A stretch of 64,000 bases of DNA from Bacteroidales bacterium (lineage in GTDB: Bacteria; Bacteroidota; Bacteroidia; Bacteroidales; PUMT01). The DNA is taken from the NCBI GenBank assembly GCA_007132715.1, contig SLOE01000084.1, positions 1 to 64,000 of the forward strand. The letters are read 5' to 3'. Numbering within the stretch: the stretch's first letter is position 1; every line of letters begins with the position of its first letter. Both the position numbers and the translations under genes were made by a program. The notes below the pieces were generated by a model. The model had not been told where the DNA came from and searched no databases. It worked only from the letters and a program-made list of their open reading frames with translations. This document shows positions 33,911-44,873 of this stretch, in pieces.

Positions 33911-35020
33911 TCATCGGGGGTGGGATTTCCCCCCGGAAACGGGATCAGGGCTTTTTCCCTCCGGGTCGAGCAGGACCCTGGCCTTTGGCAGGCACTGCGG
34001 GTACTTCTCCTGCATGAAAGCAAGCAGTTTTTCACGTACCTGCACCCTCAGGTCCCATGCCGTGGGCGAATCGGCGGCACTGACCAGTGCCCTGATCTCA
34101 ACCGTCCTTTCGGTTGCATTGGTCACCTGTACCACCTTAACCTTGCCGTCCCACAGGGGGTTCCCTTCCAGAATTCTGTCCAGTTCATCCCTCACGGCAT
34201 CGACAGGCAGGGTATAGTCGGCATAGATAAAAACCGTACCCATTATCTCGGCCGTTGTACGTGTCCAGTTCTGAAAAGGTGTTTCAATGAAATAGGTTGT
34301 CGGTAAAACCAGCCGGCGCTTATCCCATATTGCCACCACAACATAGGTGAGGTTGATCTCCTCGATCCTTCCCCACTCGTTCTCTACGATAACCACATCG
34401 TCAAGCCTGATGGGCTGGCTGATGGCTATCTGTATCCCCGCAAGGATTGTCCCTATGGCCCTTTGAGCCGCAAAACCAATAATTATACCGGCCACACCGG
34501 CCGATGCTATAAGGCTGACACCTATCTTCCTTATACCGTCGAAAGACATCAGCACCAGAGAGACTCCCACCAGCACAATCAGGAAGATCACGATATTCTC
34601 GAGAACCCTGAACTGGGTGTAGATCTTCCTTGCCTGCAGGTTATCCTTCTCCTCAAGATCAAACCTGCGCAGCAGGAAAAACTTTATAAGGTGCACCGAC
34701 TGGATCAGTATCCAGCACACAAAAACGATAACCATTACCGAGGTAAGGTGACTTATTGCTCCCTGGTGCCTTAACTGATGCTCAAAAAAGGAAAGTGGCA
34801 TTACAAGGGAAAGGAAAACCGATAACAGCACAAAGGGTACTTTGAGCTTCTTTTTTAAACGCCTGACGAATTCCAGGCTCTCTTCCCCTGCCCACATGCC
34901 TGCAACCCTGCCCAGTACGAATACAAGCACCAGCAGCACCGCAAATACCACCAGTACACTCAACAGGTATTGAACAATAAACAGATTATCTCCGCTTATA
35001 CCGCTGATAAGTGCATCCAT
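33911..35020 (-). CDS. MscS-family mechanosensitive channel
   Basis: TM region then 'SAGVAGIIIGFAAQRAIGTILAGIQIAISQPIRLDDVVIVENEWGRIEEINLTYVVV'. Confidence 0.92.
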   Translation of the reverse strand: MDALISGISGDNLFIVQYLLSVLVVFAVLLVLVFVLGRVAGMWAGEESLEFVRRLKKKLKVPFVLLSVFLSLVMPLSFFEHQLRHQGAISHLTSVMVIVFVCWILIQSVHLIKFFLLRRFDLEEKDNLQARKIYTQFRVLENIVIFLIVLVGVSLVLMSFDGIRKIGVSLIASAGVAGIIIGFAAQRAIGTILAGIQIAISQPIRLDDVVIVENEWGRIEEINLTYVVVAIWDKRRLVLPTTYFIETPFQNWTRTTAEIMGTVFIYADYTLPVDAVRDELDRILEGNPLWDGKVKVVQVTNATERTVEIRALVSAADSPTAWDLRVQVREKLLAFMQEKYPQCLPKARVLLDPEGKSPDPVSGGKSHPR

Positions 35021-35195
35021 AATAATTAATTTTATGTTCAGCCAACAAAAGCAAAGTTAATTACAATCAGCGGCAATGCAAAAACGGGAGACGTCATAAT
35101 GCCGCCTACAGATACACCAGGGTATCACTACCGATCCACCTGATGGGAAGCCGGGTTAACCGGCATAAAAACAGGAAAGCTGCAAATGCAGTTCA

Positions 35196-36437
35196 CTACC
35201 TGGTCCTGAAGAGGTAAAGGGGGCCGGTGAATTCGTACTCTATATCGTCCCAGCCCTCACCGGTAATTATATAGAAATAAACCCCCGGCGATGCCGGGGT
35301 GCCGTCTATCTGGCCATCCCATCCTTCCTCCGGGTCGGTCCACTCAAATACCTTCCTTCCGTTCCGGTTATATACAATAGCCCGGAATTCACGAAGTGAA
35401 ACCGCCATCACCCTGAAAAACTCATGAGAGGCGCCCGGGCCGACCGAAAAGACATTGGGCACCTCAAGTTCTGAGGGCAGGACCCTGACAGGATCGGGGA
35501 GAATAAAAAGGTCCTCGCAGAAAAACTCCGAGACGGTCCTGAGCCCGACCTGGTATTCGCCGGGAATATAATACGTATGGACGGGGGCCTCAGTACGGTA
35601 CTCAGGAACATCCAGGTCTGTTGTATCGGGATGGTAAAACATGTACCAGTTGTATTCAGCAGCATTGAGTGAAGCACTGGCATCAAAGGTCACCTCCAGG
35701 GGGGCTTCTCCCTCTTCCGGGTCAACCGTAAACTCAGCTTTCGTGGTGACAGGCTCTTCGGTGACCGTGTAACTCGACCTGCACTCGTAATAACTGATCT
35801 CGAAGGTGTAATCGGTGGTCACGGGAGGAGGGTTCCAGACCCTGGTCTGCGGCGTGTTGCTAACAGGGACAAACGGATCGGCGGTCCACACCGGGGTGAA
35901 TTCGCCCGGCAGTTCATATCTCTCGCCTGTAACAGGATCATAGTAGCGGAAGGTATCTATCTCAACCGTACCGAACAGGTCAAGTGCCTCGCACCTGCTT
36001 ACTGTTGCCTCTTCATCTACTCCCGCGAGCGGACTGTTTACAAAGACCCAGGCCCTGAAAACGGTGTCAATATCCTCTCCATCGGATATCCTTACCCGGT
36101 AGCCCCCGCTTTCAAGGTTCTCAGCCGTTGAGGAGCCGCCACTGTCAGATCTGAACGGGGCGCCATACTCCCCGGTAAGCGAATCATACCTTGACCAATC
36201 AAACCCGAGCTGCGACCCGGCACCGGGAAGCGAAGCAGACAGACTGCCATTCTGGTTGCAGAAAACATATATATTGTCCTTTAATACAGTATCCGGATAT
36301 TCAACATCATATCCGCCAACTACAATAGTTGAGTAACCAGACGAGGTTATCTGGGCACCAACGTAGAGTATCCCTGCCGGGAATACCAAAAGCAGGCACA
36401 AAACAAATTTCAGCCACGGCAGGCGGATTTCAGTCAT
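35196..36437 (-). CDS. Secreted PKD-domain protein with type-B T9SS (gliding-motility-associated, CHU_C-like) C-terminal domain
   Basis: Signal peptide; PKD 'AEFTVDPEEGEAPLEVTFDASAS'; C-term 'VPNVFSVG...FRAIVYNRNGRKVFEWTDPEEGWDGQIDGTPASPGVYFYIITGEG'. Confidence 0.85.
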   Translation of the reverse strand: MTEIRLPWLKFVLCLLLVFPAGILYVGAQITSSGYSTIVVGGYDVEYPDTVLKDNIYVFCNQNGSLSASLPGAGSQLGFDWSRYDSLTGEYGAPFRSDSGGSSTAENLESGGYRVRISDGEDIDTVFRAWVFVNSPLAGVDEEATVSRCEALDLFGTVEIDTFRYYDPVTGERYELPGEFTPVWTADPFVPVSNTPQTRVWNPPPVTTDYTFEISYYECRSSYTVTEEPVTTKAEFTVDPEEGEAPLEVTFDASASLNAAEYNWYMFYHPDTTDLDVPEYRTEAPVHTYYIPGEYQVGLRTVSEFFCEDLFILPDPVRVLPSELEVPNVFSVGPGASHEFFRVMAVSLREFRAIVYNRNGRKVFEWTDPEEGWDGQIDGTPASPGVYFYIITGEGWDDIEYEFTGPLYLFRTR

Positions 36438-36639
36438 ACTGTCTCACTGTTTCGTCGCTACAGCAGTTCGGCTTTAATTAAACTGACTGTCGGGCATCTA
36501 TATTATATTATAAGTCCCCAAAAATATCAATTCTTTCGTAAACCTCAATATGTTGATAAATGAACGACGCCTTAGTTGGAGATAATAAACCAACAGGGTA
36601 ATTTTACAGTTTTTTAATCCCAAAAAATAGACCAGTCCG

Positions 36640-39075
36640 GTGACAGATTTTCTGAATGACCTTAATAAAGCCCAGAAAGAGGCCGTAACCGATACCGAGG
36701 GCCCGGCACTCATCATTGCCGGTGCTGGATCGGGCAAGACCCGGGTCCTGACATACAGAATTGCATGGCTTCTCAGCAGGGGTGTGCCGGCACATTCTAT
36801 CCTTGCACTTACATTTACCAATAAGGCGGCCGCCGAGATGAAGGAACGCATAGCAAACCTTGTCGGGGCCGGTAACGCCAAATACCTGTGGATGGGGACA
36901 TTCCATTCTGTGTTTGCCAGAATACTGCGAGCAGAAGCAAAGCACACCGGCTATTCCTCAAATTTCACCATCTACGACACACAGGATTCACGCAACGTAA
37001 TTAAATCAATCATCAGAGATATGGTTCTTGACGAGCAGACCTACAAGCCCAACGAGGTGTACGGCAGAATATCGTTTGCCAAGAACAACCTGGTAACACC
37101 GCAGGCCTATGCCTCAAATGCGTCACTCACGGCAGAGGACAGCCGGAGCCGCAAGCCGATGATCGCAGAGATCTACAAAAGATACCAGCAAAGGTGCCGC
37201 ACCGCCGATGCAATGGATTTCGACGATCTGCTGCTGAACACCAATATCCTTTTCAGAGACAACCCTGAAGTGCTCGAAAAGTACAGTAACGCCTTCCGGT
37301 ACATTCTGGTGGACGAATACCAGGACACGAACTTTGCCCAGTACCTTATAGTTGCCAAACTTGCCTCGGGTCACGGGAATCTTGCAGTTGTGGGCGATGA
37401 TGCACAAAGTATCTATTCATTCAGGGGTGCCCGCATTGAGAATATACTCAATTTCAAGAAAGATTACCCCGGTTACAAACTGTTCAAGCTTGAGCAGAAC
37501 TATCGCTCTACAAAAACGATAGTGGAGGCTGCCAACAGCCTGATATCAAAAAACCGTAACCAGATCACCAAGAAGGTATGGTCGGCAAATGCAGACGGTG
37601 AAAAGATAAAGGTGGCAGGATGTGCCACAGATCATGAAGAGGGAGCTCTTGCTGCACGGCTCATTGAAGAAAAATCGGCCTCAGGTGACTGCGTATACAG
37701 CGATTTCGCCATCCTGTACCGTACAAATGCACAGTCGAGGATATTTGAAGAGACCCTTCGCCGCAGGGGTATCCCCTACAAAGTCTATGGAAGCCTCTCG
37801 TTCTACCAGCGCAAGGAGATAAAGGACCTGCTGGCATATTTCAGGCTTACTGTAAACAAGCGCGACATTGAAGCTTTCTACAGGATAGTAAACTACCCGG
37901 CAAGGGGAATTGGCAGGACCACCACCGACAGGCTCAACAGGTACTGCAATGAAAACGGGCTTATCCCCTGGGATGTTACAGGCAATCCCGGCCCGCATTC
38001 CTTAGCCCTGGGGTATAACCGGGGCACCCTGGCAAGACTTGCCTCATTCAGTTCAATGATAAACGGGTTTACCCGGATTGCCGGATCGGCCGATGCATGG
38101 CAGGCTGCCCGTGAGATTGCCTCCTCATCGGGTATCCTGAAGGATCTTTTTGATCCTAAATCACCTGAAAACATTGCCAAATACGAAAACATCCAGGAAC
38201 TTCTGAACGGGGTCAGGGAATTTACCGAACAGCAGATGGCAGAGGGTCAGGATGCATCACTGGCAGCCTTCCTGCAAAACGTGTCGCTGCTGACCGACCA
38301 GGATACCGAAAAACCCGACGACCGTAACAAGGTGACCCTGATGACGGTGCATTCTGCCAAGGGGCTGGAGTTCAGGCATGTATTTGTAGGCGGACTTGAG
38401 GAGGAGCTCTTCCCGAACCATTTTTCCAGCTCATCGCCGGCGGGACTGGAAGAGGAACGCAGACTCTTTTATGTCGCGCTTACAAGGGCAGGAGCCACTG
38501 CTACCCTATCCCACTCACAAACACGTTACCGCTGGGGAATGCCAGTAATGTGCAGGCCAAGCAGGTTCTTATCTGAAATAGACAGCCGTTTTCTGGAATA
38601 TCCTGACGGCTTTTCAGGGAACAACACAGATACCGGCACTGAAAGGGTCCGGGTACCCGGTAATACCCGGCAGAAACTCAGCACCCGTAAGCCCGGTGAA
38701 CAAACCCCGGCGGGGAATGCTCCTCTGAAAAACCCGATGAGAAGATTGCGCAGGATCCGGCCCGATGAGGCAGAAGCCGGAAGCAGCAAGGCAACGGGAG
38801 GTCACGATGGCAACCATCAGGAACCGCTTCCATTGCACGGACCTTCAGACAGCCATCTGCCGGTTGGCGGCAACGAAGTTACCCGGGAAACCGCAAATAC
38901 CGGTCAAACGGATTTCCGTCCCGGAATGACCGTCGAACATACCCGCTTCGGGAAAGGAAGGATAACGGCTCTCGAGGGCCATCCTCCCAATGTCAGGGCA
39001 ACGGTCAGTTTTGAGGGAGCCGGGCAAAAGCAACTCCTGCTCAAATTTGCAAAACTCAGGATTATCTCCGGCTGA
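36640..39075 (+). CDS. UvrD/PcrA-type ATP-dependent DNA helicase (GTG start)
   Basis: 'LNKAQKEAVTDTEGPALIIAGAGSGKTRVLTYRIAWLL', 'VDEYQDTNFAQ', 'VVGDDAQSIYSFRGA', 'LMTVHSAKGLEF'. Confidence 0.96.
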   Translation: MTDFLNDLNKAQKEAVTDTEGPALIIAGAGSGKTRVLTYRIAWLLSRGVPAHSILALTFTNKAAAEMKERIANLVGAGNAKYLWMGTFHSVFARILRAEAKHTGYSSNFTIYDTQDSRNVIKSIIRDMVLDEQTYKPNEVYGRISFAKNNLVTPQAYASNASLTAEDSRSRKPMIAEIYKRYQQRCRTADAMDFDDLLLNTNILFRDNPEVLEKYSNAFRYILVDEYQDTNFAQYLIVAKLASGHGNLAVVGDDAQSIYSFRGARIENILNFKKDYPGYKLFKLEQNYRSTKTIVEAANSLISKNRNQITKKVWSANADGEKIKVAGCATDHEEGALAARLIEEKSASGDCVYSDFAILYRTNAQSRIFEETLRRRGIPYKVYGSLSFYQRKEIKDLLAYFRLTVNKRDIEAFYRIVNYPARGIGRTTTDRLNRYCNENGLIPWDVTGNPGPHSLALGYNRGTLARLASFSSMINGFTRIAGSADAWQAAREIASSSGILKDLFDPKSPENIAKYENIQELLNGVREFTEQQMAEGQDASLAAFLQNVSLLTDQDTEKPDDRNKVTLMTVHSAKGLEFRHVFVGGLEEELFPNHFSSSSPAGLEEERRLFYVALTRAGATATLSHSQTRYRWGMPVMCRPSRFLSEIDSRFLEYPDGFSGNNTDTGTERVRVPGNTRQKLSTRKPGEQTPAGNAPLKNPMRRLRRIRPDEAEAGSSKATGGHDGNHQEPLPLHGPSDSHLPVGGNEVTRETANTGQTDFRPGMTVEHTRFGKGRITALEGHPPNVRATVSFEGAGQKQLLLKFAKLRIISG

Positions 39076-39164
39076 CAGGTCACAGGCCGATACCGGCAAC
39101 ACTCCCGATCATTCCCAAAAACATAAATTAACTGCTAAATACCTTTTTTTCACCGGATATTTAG

Positions 39165-39172
39165 TAATTTTG
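39165..39172 (+). promoter_or_regulatory. Predicted -7 element TAATTTTG upstream of DUF4290 gene
   Basis: Exact TAnnTTTG 21 nt upstream of ATG; T-rich -33 region. Confidence 0.45.
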
Positions 39173-39193
39173 CAGAACAATCATCTTTAAACA

Positions 39194-39844
39194 ATGGAAG
39201 ACAAGAATAATCAGACGGGCCGGAACCTGGTCGACGACTACAACACGAGCAGGGAAAAGATGGCTATTCCCGAATACGGCAGGAATATCCATAATATGAT
39301 AAAGCATATCGGGACAATAGAGGACCGTGAAGAACGCAACAAGGCGGCACGAACCATCATTTCCATAATGGGGAACATGAACCCGCATTTGAGAGACATC
39401 AATGATTTCAAGCACAAGCTGTGGGACCATCTGGCCATAATGTCAGAATTCAGGCTTGATATTGATTATCCATATGAACCGCCCCGTCCCTCAATCCTGA
39501 CTGAAAAGCCCAAACCGGTTCCTTATCATACCTATCCTATCAGGTACAAACATTACGGCAGGCTGCTGGAGCAGATGATCAAGGCTGCAACAGAGATGGA
39601 AGAGGGAGAGAAGAAAGAGGCACTTGTGCACCTGATTGCCAATCATATGAAGAAATGCTACCTGACATGGAACAGGAGCCAGGTTACCGATGAGATAATA
39701 TACAATGATCTCAGGGAGCTTAGCGGGGGACTCATTGAAAGGGGATCTGAGATTAGACTGTCCGAGTCCAGGGAAATATTGTCCCGCGCCAGGAAGAAAA
39801 AGACACAGCGAAAATACAATCCCAGGCAACAGCAAAAGCAATAG
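39194..39844 (+). CDS. DUF4290 domain-containing protein
   Basis: 'IPEYGRNIHNMIKHIGTIEDREERNKAARTIISIMGNMNPHLRD...DFKHKLWDHLAIMSEFRLDIDYPYEPP'; upstream of murA. Confidence 0.88.
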   Translation: MEDKNNQTGRNLVDDYNTSREKMAIPEYGRNIHNMIKHIGTIEDREERNKAARTIISIMGNMNPHLRDINDFKHKLWDHLAIMSEFRLDIDYPYEPPRPSILTEKPKPVPYHTYPIRYKHYGRLLEQMIKAATEMEEGEKKEALVHLIANHMKKCYLTWNRSQVTDEIIYNDLRELSGGLIERGSEIRLSESREILSRARKKKTQRKYNPRQQQKQ

Positions 39845-39940
39845 TATCAGGGTTTTTTGAAAGATCCCTGAAGCCAGCCCTAAAAATCCGGCAGAACGGG
39901 GACAGGGTTTCCTTTTGCCTGTTTAAAAATCTGTCATGTT

Positions 39941-41248
39941 ATGGCATCTTTTGAGATCAGGGGCGGGTATCCCCTAAAAGGAGAACTGACTGCCCAGGGT
40001 GCAAAGAACGAAGCGCTTCAGATCATCTCTGCAACACTTCTTACATGCGAGAAGGTCACCATCGGCAACGTTCCCGAAATCCTTGATGTGATCAGGCTTA
40101 TTGAGCTTATCGAAAAGCTTGGCGTAGAGGTCGCAAAAACCGGTGAAGGCCGCTACGAATTCAGAGCGTGCAATTTAAACCCCGAGTACCTTCTTTCTGA
40201 CGATTTCAGGGCAAGGGCTGCCAACCTCCGCGGATCGGTCATGATAATTGGCCCGCTACTGGCAAGGTTCGGCAAGGCATATATGCCCAAGCCGGGAGGC
40301 GACAAGATAGGGCGCAGGAGACTTGACACCCACTTTACGGGCTTCATTAAACTTGGTGCCAGATTTGAATATGATGTAAGGCAGGATTTTTACCGGGTTG
40401 AGGGAAAAGATCTGAAAGGATGCTATATGCTTCTTGATGAGGCATCGGTAACCGGAACAGCGAATATTGTGATGGCGGCGGTTCTTGCAAAGGGAACCAC
40501 TACGATATATAATGCCGCATGTGAACCTTACCTTCAGCAACTATGCAAAATGCTGAACCGTATGGGCGCAAGGATTTCGGGTGTGGGATCAAACCTTCTT
40601 ACAATTGAGGGAGTTGAGAGCCTTGGCGGCACAGAACACATGGTTCTGCCCGATATGATAGAGATAGGCTCCTTCATCGGCATGGCAGCAATGACCGAAT
40701 CGGAAATTACCATAAAAAATGTATCCTACGACAACCTGGGTATAATACCCGATGCCTTCAGCAGACTTGGTATAAAGCTTGAAAGACGAGGTGATGATAT
40801 ATTCATTCCTTCACAGTCCCACTATGAGATTGAGACATATATAGACGGTTCAATAATGATAATCGCCGACGCCATATGGCCGGGACTCACACCAGACCTG
40901 CTCAGTGTCTTCCTGGTGGTGGCCACCCAGGCAAAAGGGAGTGTACTGATACATCAGAAAATGTTTGAAAGCCGTCTCTTCTTTGTTGACAAGCTGATGG
41001 ATATGGGAGCCCAGATTATACTCTGTGACCCCCACCGCGCAACGGTAATTGGCCTCAACAAACAGTTCAGGCTCCGGGGGACAAACATGGTCTCGCCCGA
41101 TATAAGGGCCGGTGTGGCCCTGCTCATAGCGGCCATGTCGGCCGAGGGCACAAGTGTCATCAATAATATCGACCAGATCGACAGGGGATACCAGAGAATT
41201 GATGAAAGGCTCAATGCCATAGGTGCCAGAATTAAAAGGATCGCGTAA
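39941..41248 (+). CDS. murA: UDP-N-acetylglucosamine 1-carboxyvinyltransferase
   Basis: 'FEIRGGYPLKGELTAQGAKNEALQIISATLLT...ARAANLRGSVMIIGPLLARFGKA...GGDKIGRRRLDTH'. Confidence 0.95.
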   Translation: MASFEIRGGYPLKGELTAQGAKNEALQIISATLLTCEKVTIGNVPEILDVIRLIELIEKLGVEVAKTGEGRYEFRACNLNPEYLLSDDFRARAANLRGSVMIIGPLLARFGKAYMPKPGGDKIGRRRLDTHFTGFIKLGARFEYDVRQDFYRVEGKDLKGCYMLLDEASVTGTANIVMAAVLAKGTTTIYNAACEPYLQQLCKMLNRMGARISGVGSNLLTIEGVESLGGTEHMVLPDMIEIGSFIGMAAMTESEITIKNVSYDNLGIIPDAFSRLGIKLERRGDDIFIPSQSHYEIETYIDGSIMIIADAIWPGLTPDLLSVFLVVATQAKGSVLIHQKMFESRLFFVDKLMDMGAQIILCDPHRATVIGLNKQFRLRGTNMVSPDIRAGVALLIAAMSAEGTSVINNIDQIDRGYQRIDERLNAIGARIKRIA

Positions 41249-41314
41249 ACATCTCCCGCGGTTTATTGTTATTCATCATCAGAGAGCAGTCCAGATAATT
41301 AAACTGATCAGAAA

Positions 41315-41920
41315 ATGCGCATTATAAAATTTGCTGCGCTCGCAGCACTGGTTATAATACTTGCTTTGTGGCTAACAGACAGGAACAACGGAATTACAGG
41401 CACTTCACCTGAAAATGCCGTGAGTGTTCAGCCTACCGGCAACACGGGAAACAGGATAGGCGACACCGCCCCCGACATAGAGCTGCTAACTCCAAACGGA
41501 GAAACTGTTGCACTTTCCTCACTGAGGGGCAACGTGGTGATGCTCGATTTCTGGGCATCGTGGTGCGGACCCTGCCGCAGGAGTAATCCTGCAAAGGTCG
41601 AGGCCTGGCACCAATTCAGGGACAAGGAGTTCGTCAACGGCAGCGGCTTCAGGCTGTTCTCCGTTTCGCTCGACACCAACAGGGAGGCCTGGATCAAAGG
41701 TATTGAAAATGATGATCTCGGGTGGAAGCACCATGTCAGCGATCTTCAGGGATGGAGCTCCGAAACTGCTGCACTGTACCAGGTAAGGGGCATACCGGCA
41801 AGCTGGCTGATAGACGGCAATGGAATGATAGTTGCCAGGAACCTGAGAGGCGACGATATTGCAGAGACACTGACCGGACTGCTTGCCGAGCAGGATGCCG
41901 GAACCCTTTACAATTTATAA
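41315..41920 (+). CDS. TlpA-family thioredoxin-like protein
   Basis: N-terminal anchor; 'GDTAPDIELLTPNGETVALSSLRGNVVMLDFWASWCGPCRRSNP'. Confidence 0.92.
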   Translation: MRIIKFAALAALVIILALWLTDRNNGITGTSPENAVSVQPTGNTGNRIGDTAPDIELLTPNGETVALSSLRGNVVMLDFWASWCGPCRRSNPAKVEAWHQFRDKEFVNGSGFRLFSVSLDTNREAWIKGIENDDLGWKHHVSDLQGWSSETAALYQVRGIPASWLIDGNGMIVARNLRGDDIAETLTGLLAEQDAGTLYNL

Positions 41921-42067
41921 ATGATGTGCTGACCGGCGCCGGTAAACATTGACCGGGACCCGTCACAGGATCTCTACGCCCTATGCCAAAATGTCGGTTG
42001 CGGAGATATGGCCCGGTATTTGCTTGGCAGTAGGTTCCTTTATAACAATAAAAAACGTGTAAGAAAT

Positions 42068-42652
42068 ATGGTAAAGAAAAAGACCTCCGGGAAGAAGCAG
42101 AAGGAAGGTGTTAAGACCGGTAAGGGGAAAGCTGCCAACAAGGAGAACGATTTTGTGAGACCCGGTGATAACGGCAATACCGGCGAAGCGGTTACTGAAG
42201 ATACTGCTGCGGCCGGACTTGAAGAGAAGCTCAGGGAGACTGAGAACAAGTACCTGAGGCTGGCAGCGGAATTTGATAATTACCGGAAACGGACACTTAA
42301 GGAAAAGGCTGATCTTGTGCGTCTTGCAGGAGAGGAGATCTTAACGGAACTGCTACCCGTGATGGACGACTTTGACCGTGCATTGCAGAACCTTGACGGT
42401 ACGAATGAGATCGAAGCCATAAGGAAGGGTGTGGAAATTATTCATACCAAGCTGACGGACTATCTCAGAAGAAAAGGAGTGAAAGAGATCGAGGCCATGG
42501 GAGATGAGTTCAGCACCGATATGCATGAGGCGGTGACAAAAATCCCGGTTGACGAAAAAAACAAAAAGGGCAAAATTGTTGATGTGATAGAGAAAGGGTA
42601 TATGCTTCATGATAAGGTGATCAGGTACGCCAAAGTTGTTGTGGGCGAATAG
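42068..42652 (+). CDS. grpE: Nucleotide exchange factor GrpE
   Basis: 'LRETENKYLRLAAEFDNYRKRTLKEKADL...LPVMDDFDRAL...KGYMLHDKVIRYAKVVVGE'; upstream of dnaJ. Confidence 0.95.
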   Translation: MVKKKTSGKKQKEGVKTGKGKAANKENDFVRPGDNGNTGEAVTEDTAAAGLEEKLRETENKYLRLAAEFDNYRKRTLKEKADLVRLAGEEILTELLPVMDDFDRALQNLDGTNEIEAIRKGVEIIHTKLTDYLRRKGVKEIEAMGDEFSTDMHEAVTKIPVDEKNKKGKIVDVIEKGYMLHDKVIRYAKVVVGE

Positions 42653-42688
42653 CCTTTTATAATCAAGGTCTTAAATTCAGGCAGATCA

Positions 42689-43834
42689 ATGGCAAAAAGA
42701 GATTATTACGAAATACTCGATGTTAAACGTAATGCCACCCAGGCAGAAATAAAGTCGGCATACCGGAAAAAGGCGCTGCAGTATCACCCCGACAAAAACC
42801 CTGGCGACCCCACCGCCGAGGAAAAGTTCAAGGAGGCTGCCGAGGCTTACGAGGTTCTTGGCAACGAACAGAAGAGGGCAAGGTACGATCAGTACGGACA
42901 TGCCGGAGTTCAGGGAGACGCAGGCGGCTTTGGCGGGGGCGGCATGACCGTGGAGGATATATTCAGCCATTTCGGCGATATCTTTGGCGGCAGTTTCGGT
43001 GGTTTCAGCGGATTTAGCAGTGGCAGGAGAACCCGCAGGGTCAATAAGGGCTCAAACCTGAGGGTTAAAGTAAAACTCAGCCTGAAAGATATTGCCGCCG
43101 GTGTGGAGAAGAAGATAAAGGTAACCAAATATGTGGCATGCAAAGTATGTGACGGCACCGGGGCTCAGAACGGAACCGCTTTCAGTGAATGCCCGACATG
43201 TCATGGTGCCGGACAGGTTACCAGGATTTCCAATACATTTCTCGGACAGATGCAGTCCACCACAACCTGTCCCTCCTGCGGCGGCGAAGGCAAGAGTATC
43301 ACAAGCAAGTGTGCGTCATGTTACGGAGAGGGTATCATAAAAGAAACTGAAGTGGTAAAACTCAATATTCCTGCCGGTGTTGCAGAAGGCATGCAGATGT
43401 CGGTCAGCGGCAAGGGTAACGCGGCCCGGAGGGGGGGCGTCAACGGCGACCTCCTGGTGGTCATTGAGGAGGACAAGCATCCTGAGCTTATAAGAGACGG
43501 TAACGACCTTATATATTATCTTTACCTGAGCTTCCCTGAAGCGGCCCTGGGAGTACCTGTCGAGATACCCACTGTAGACGGTAAAGTGAAGATAAAAATT
43601 GAACCGGGGACTCAACCGGGCAAGATACTGAGGCTGCGGGGTAAGGGACTGCCTGATATTAACGGCTACGGCAAGGGTGACCTGCTTGTCAACATAAACG
43701 TATGGGTGCCCAAAAATCTGTCAGGTGAAGAGCAGCAGGCAATCGGGAAATTGAGAGACTCAAGCAATTTTACACCTGATCCCAGCAGGGAAGATAAAAA
43801 CTTTTTCGAGAGGATGAAGAGTTATTTTGAATAA
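42689..43834 (+). CDS. dnaJ: Chaperone DnaJ
   Basis: J domain with HPD, G/F region, four CxxCxGxG-type Zn repeats. Confidence 0.98.
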   Translation: MAKRDYYEILDVKRNATQAEIKSAYRKKALQYHPDKNPGDPTAEEKFKEAAEAYEVLGNEQKRARYDQYGHAGVQGDAGGFGGGGMTVEDIFSHFGDIFGGSFGGFSGFSSGRRTRRVNKGSNLRVKVKLSLKDIAAGVEKKIKVTKYVACKVCDGTGAQNGTAFSECPTCHGAGQVTRISNTFLGQMQSTTTCPSCGGEGKSITSKCASCYGEGIIKETEVVKLNIPAGVAEGMQMSVSGKGNAARRGGVNGDLLVVIEEDKHPELIRDGNDLIYYLYLSFPEAALGVPVEIPTVDGKVKIKIEPGTQPGKILRLRGKGLPDINGYGKGDLLVNINVWVPKNLSGEEQQAIGKLRDSSNFTPDPSREDKNFFERMKSYFE

Positions 43835-43932
43835 GGATACTATATTTATAGTCCGGTTGAATTTTGCATTCATCTTCATCCGGCGCAGGACTCAGTACTG
43901 TAGCCTTTTTAACGTTTTAGCCAGGTAAAATC

Positions 43933-44862
43933 ATGGAATTATTCTCTGCCAGGGAGGTATCGAAAAGCTTCGTAAATCACCGTGCTCTCGATAATGTAAG
44001 CATGTCGGTACCTGAAAAGAGTATTTACGGTCTGCTGGGGCCCAATGGTGCCGGTAAAACAACCCTTATACGAATAATCAACCAGATCACTGCGCCCGAT
44101 ACGGGAGAGATCAGGCTGAACGGGCGCAACCTTAAGCCTGACGATATTTACCGCATCGGATACATGCCTGAGGAGAGGGGACTTTACAAAAAGATGAAGG
44201 TCGGAGAGCAGGCACTGTATTTCGCCAGGCTCAAGGGACTGGATAAAAAAACCGCCATGAAACGGCTCAGGCACTGGTTTGAAAAGTTTGAAATCCAGAG
44301 CTGGTGGAATAAAAAAGTTGAGGAACTTTCCAAGGGTATGCAGCAGAAAGTACAGTTCATCATCACCATCCTCCATGAACCGGAGCTGCTTATATTTGAT
44401 GAGCCATTCAGCGGTTTTGACCCAATAAATACCAACCTGCTCAAGAATGAAATAACCGGGATAAGGGACCGGGGCGCCACGATAATTTTCTCAACACATA
44501 ACATGGGCTCTGTTGAGGAGCTGTGCGACCACATCACCCTTATCAACAATTCAAAGTCAGTCATCGAAGGACCCGTTAACGGTATCAGGGATCAGTTCAA
44601 ACTTGATATCTACAGGATAGGATTTGAAGGTGATGCTCAAAAGCTTTACGATGTTCTCAGTCCCGCCTACGAGGTGCTGGAACTTACCGGGGGCCGGGCC
44701 GGGCACCACGCAAGGATCAAGGTACACAGCAAAAGCACTGAGAATGTGCTTCTGAAACTGTTAATGCCCCATTTTCACATTACCTCATTCACTGAGGAGA
44801 TCCCATCGATGAACGATATTTTCATAGATCTGGTCCAGCAGAAAACCAAGGTAAACAACTAA
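43933..44862 (+). CDS. ABC transporter ATP-binding protein (NatA-like)
   Basis: 'GLLGPNGAGKTTLIRIINQITAPDTGEI', 'LSKGMQQKVQFIITILHEPELLIFDEPFSGFDP'. Confidence 0.93.
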   Translation: MELFSAREVSKSFVNHRALDNVSMSVPEKSIYGLLGPNGAGKTTLIRIINQITAPDTGEIRLNGRNLKPDDIYRIGYMPEERGLYKKMKVGEQALYFARLKGLDKKTAMKRLRHWFEKFEIQSWWNKKVEELSKGMQQKVQFIITILHEPELLIFDEPFSGFDPINTNLLKNEITGIRDRGATIIFSTHNMGSVEELCDHITLINNSKSVIEGPVNGIRDQFKLDIYRIGFEGDAQKLYDVLSPAYEVLELTGGRAGHHARIKVHSKSTENVLLKLLMPHFHITSFTEEIPSMNDIFIDLVQQKTKVNN

Positions 44863-44873
44863 ACCCTCCTGAG

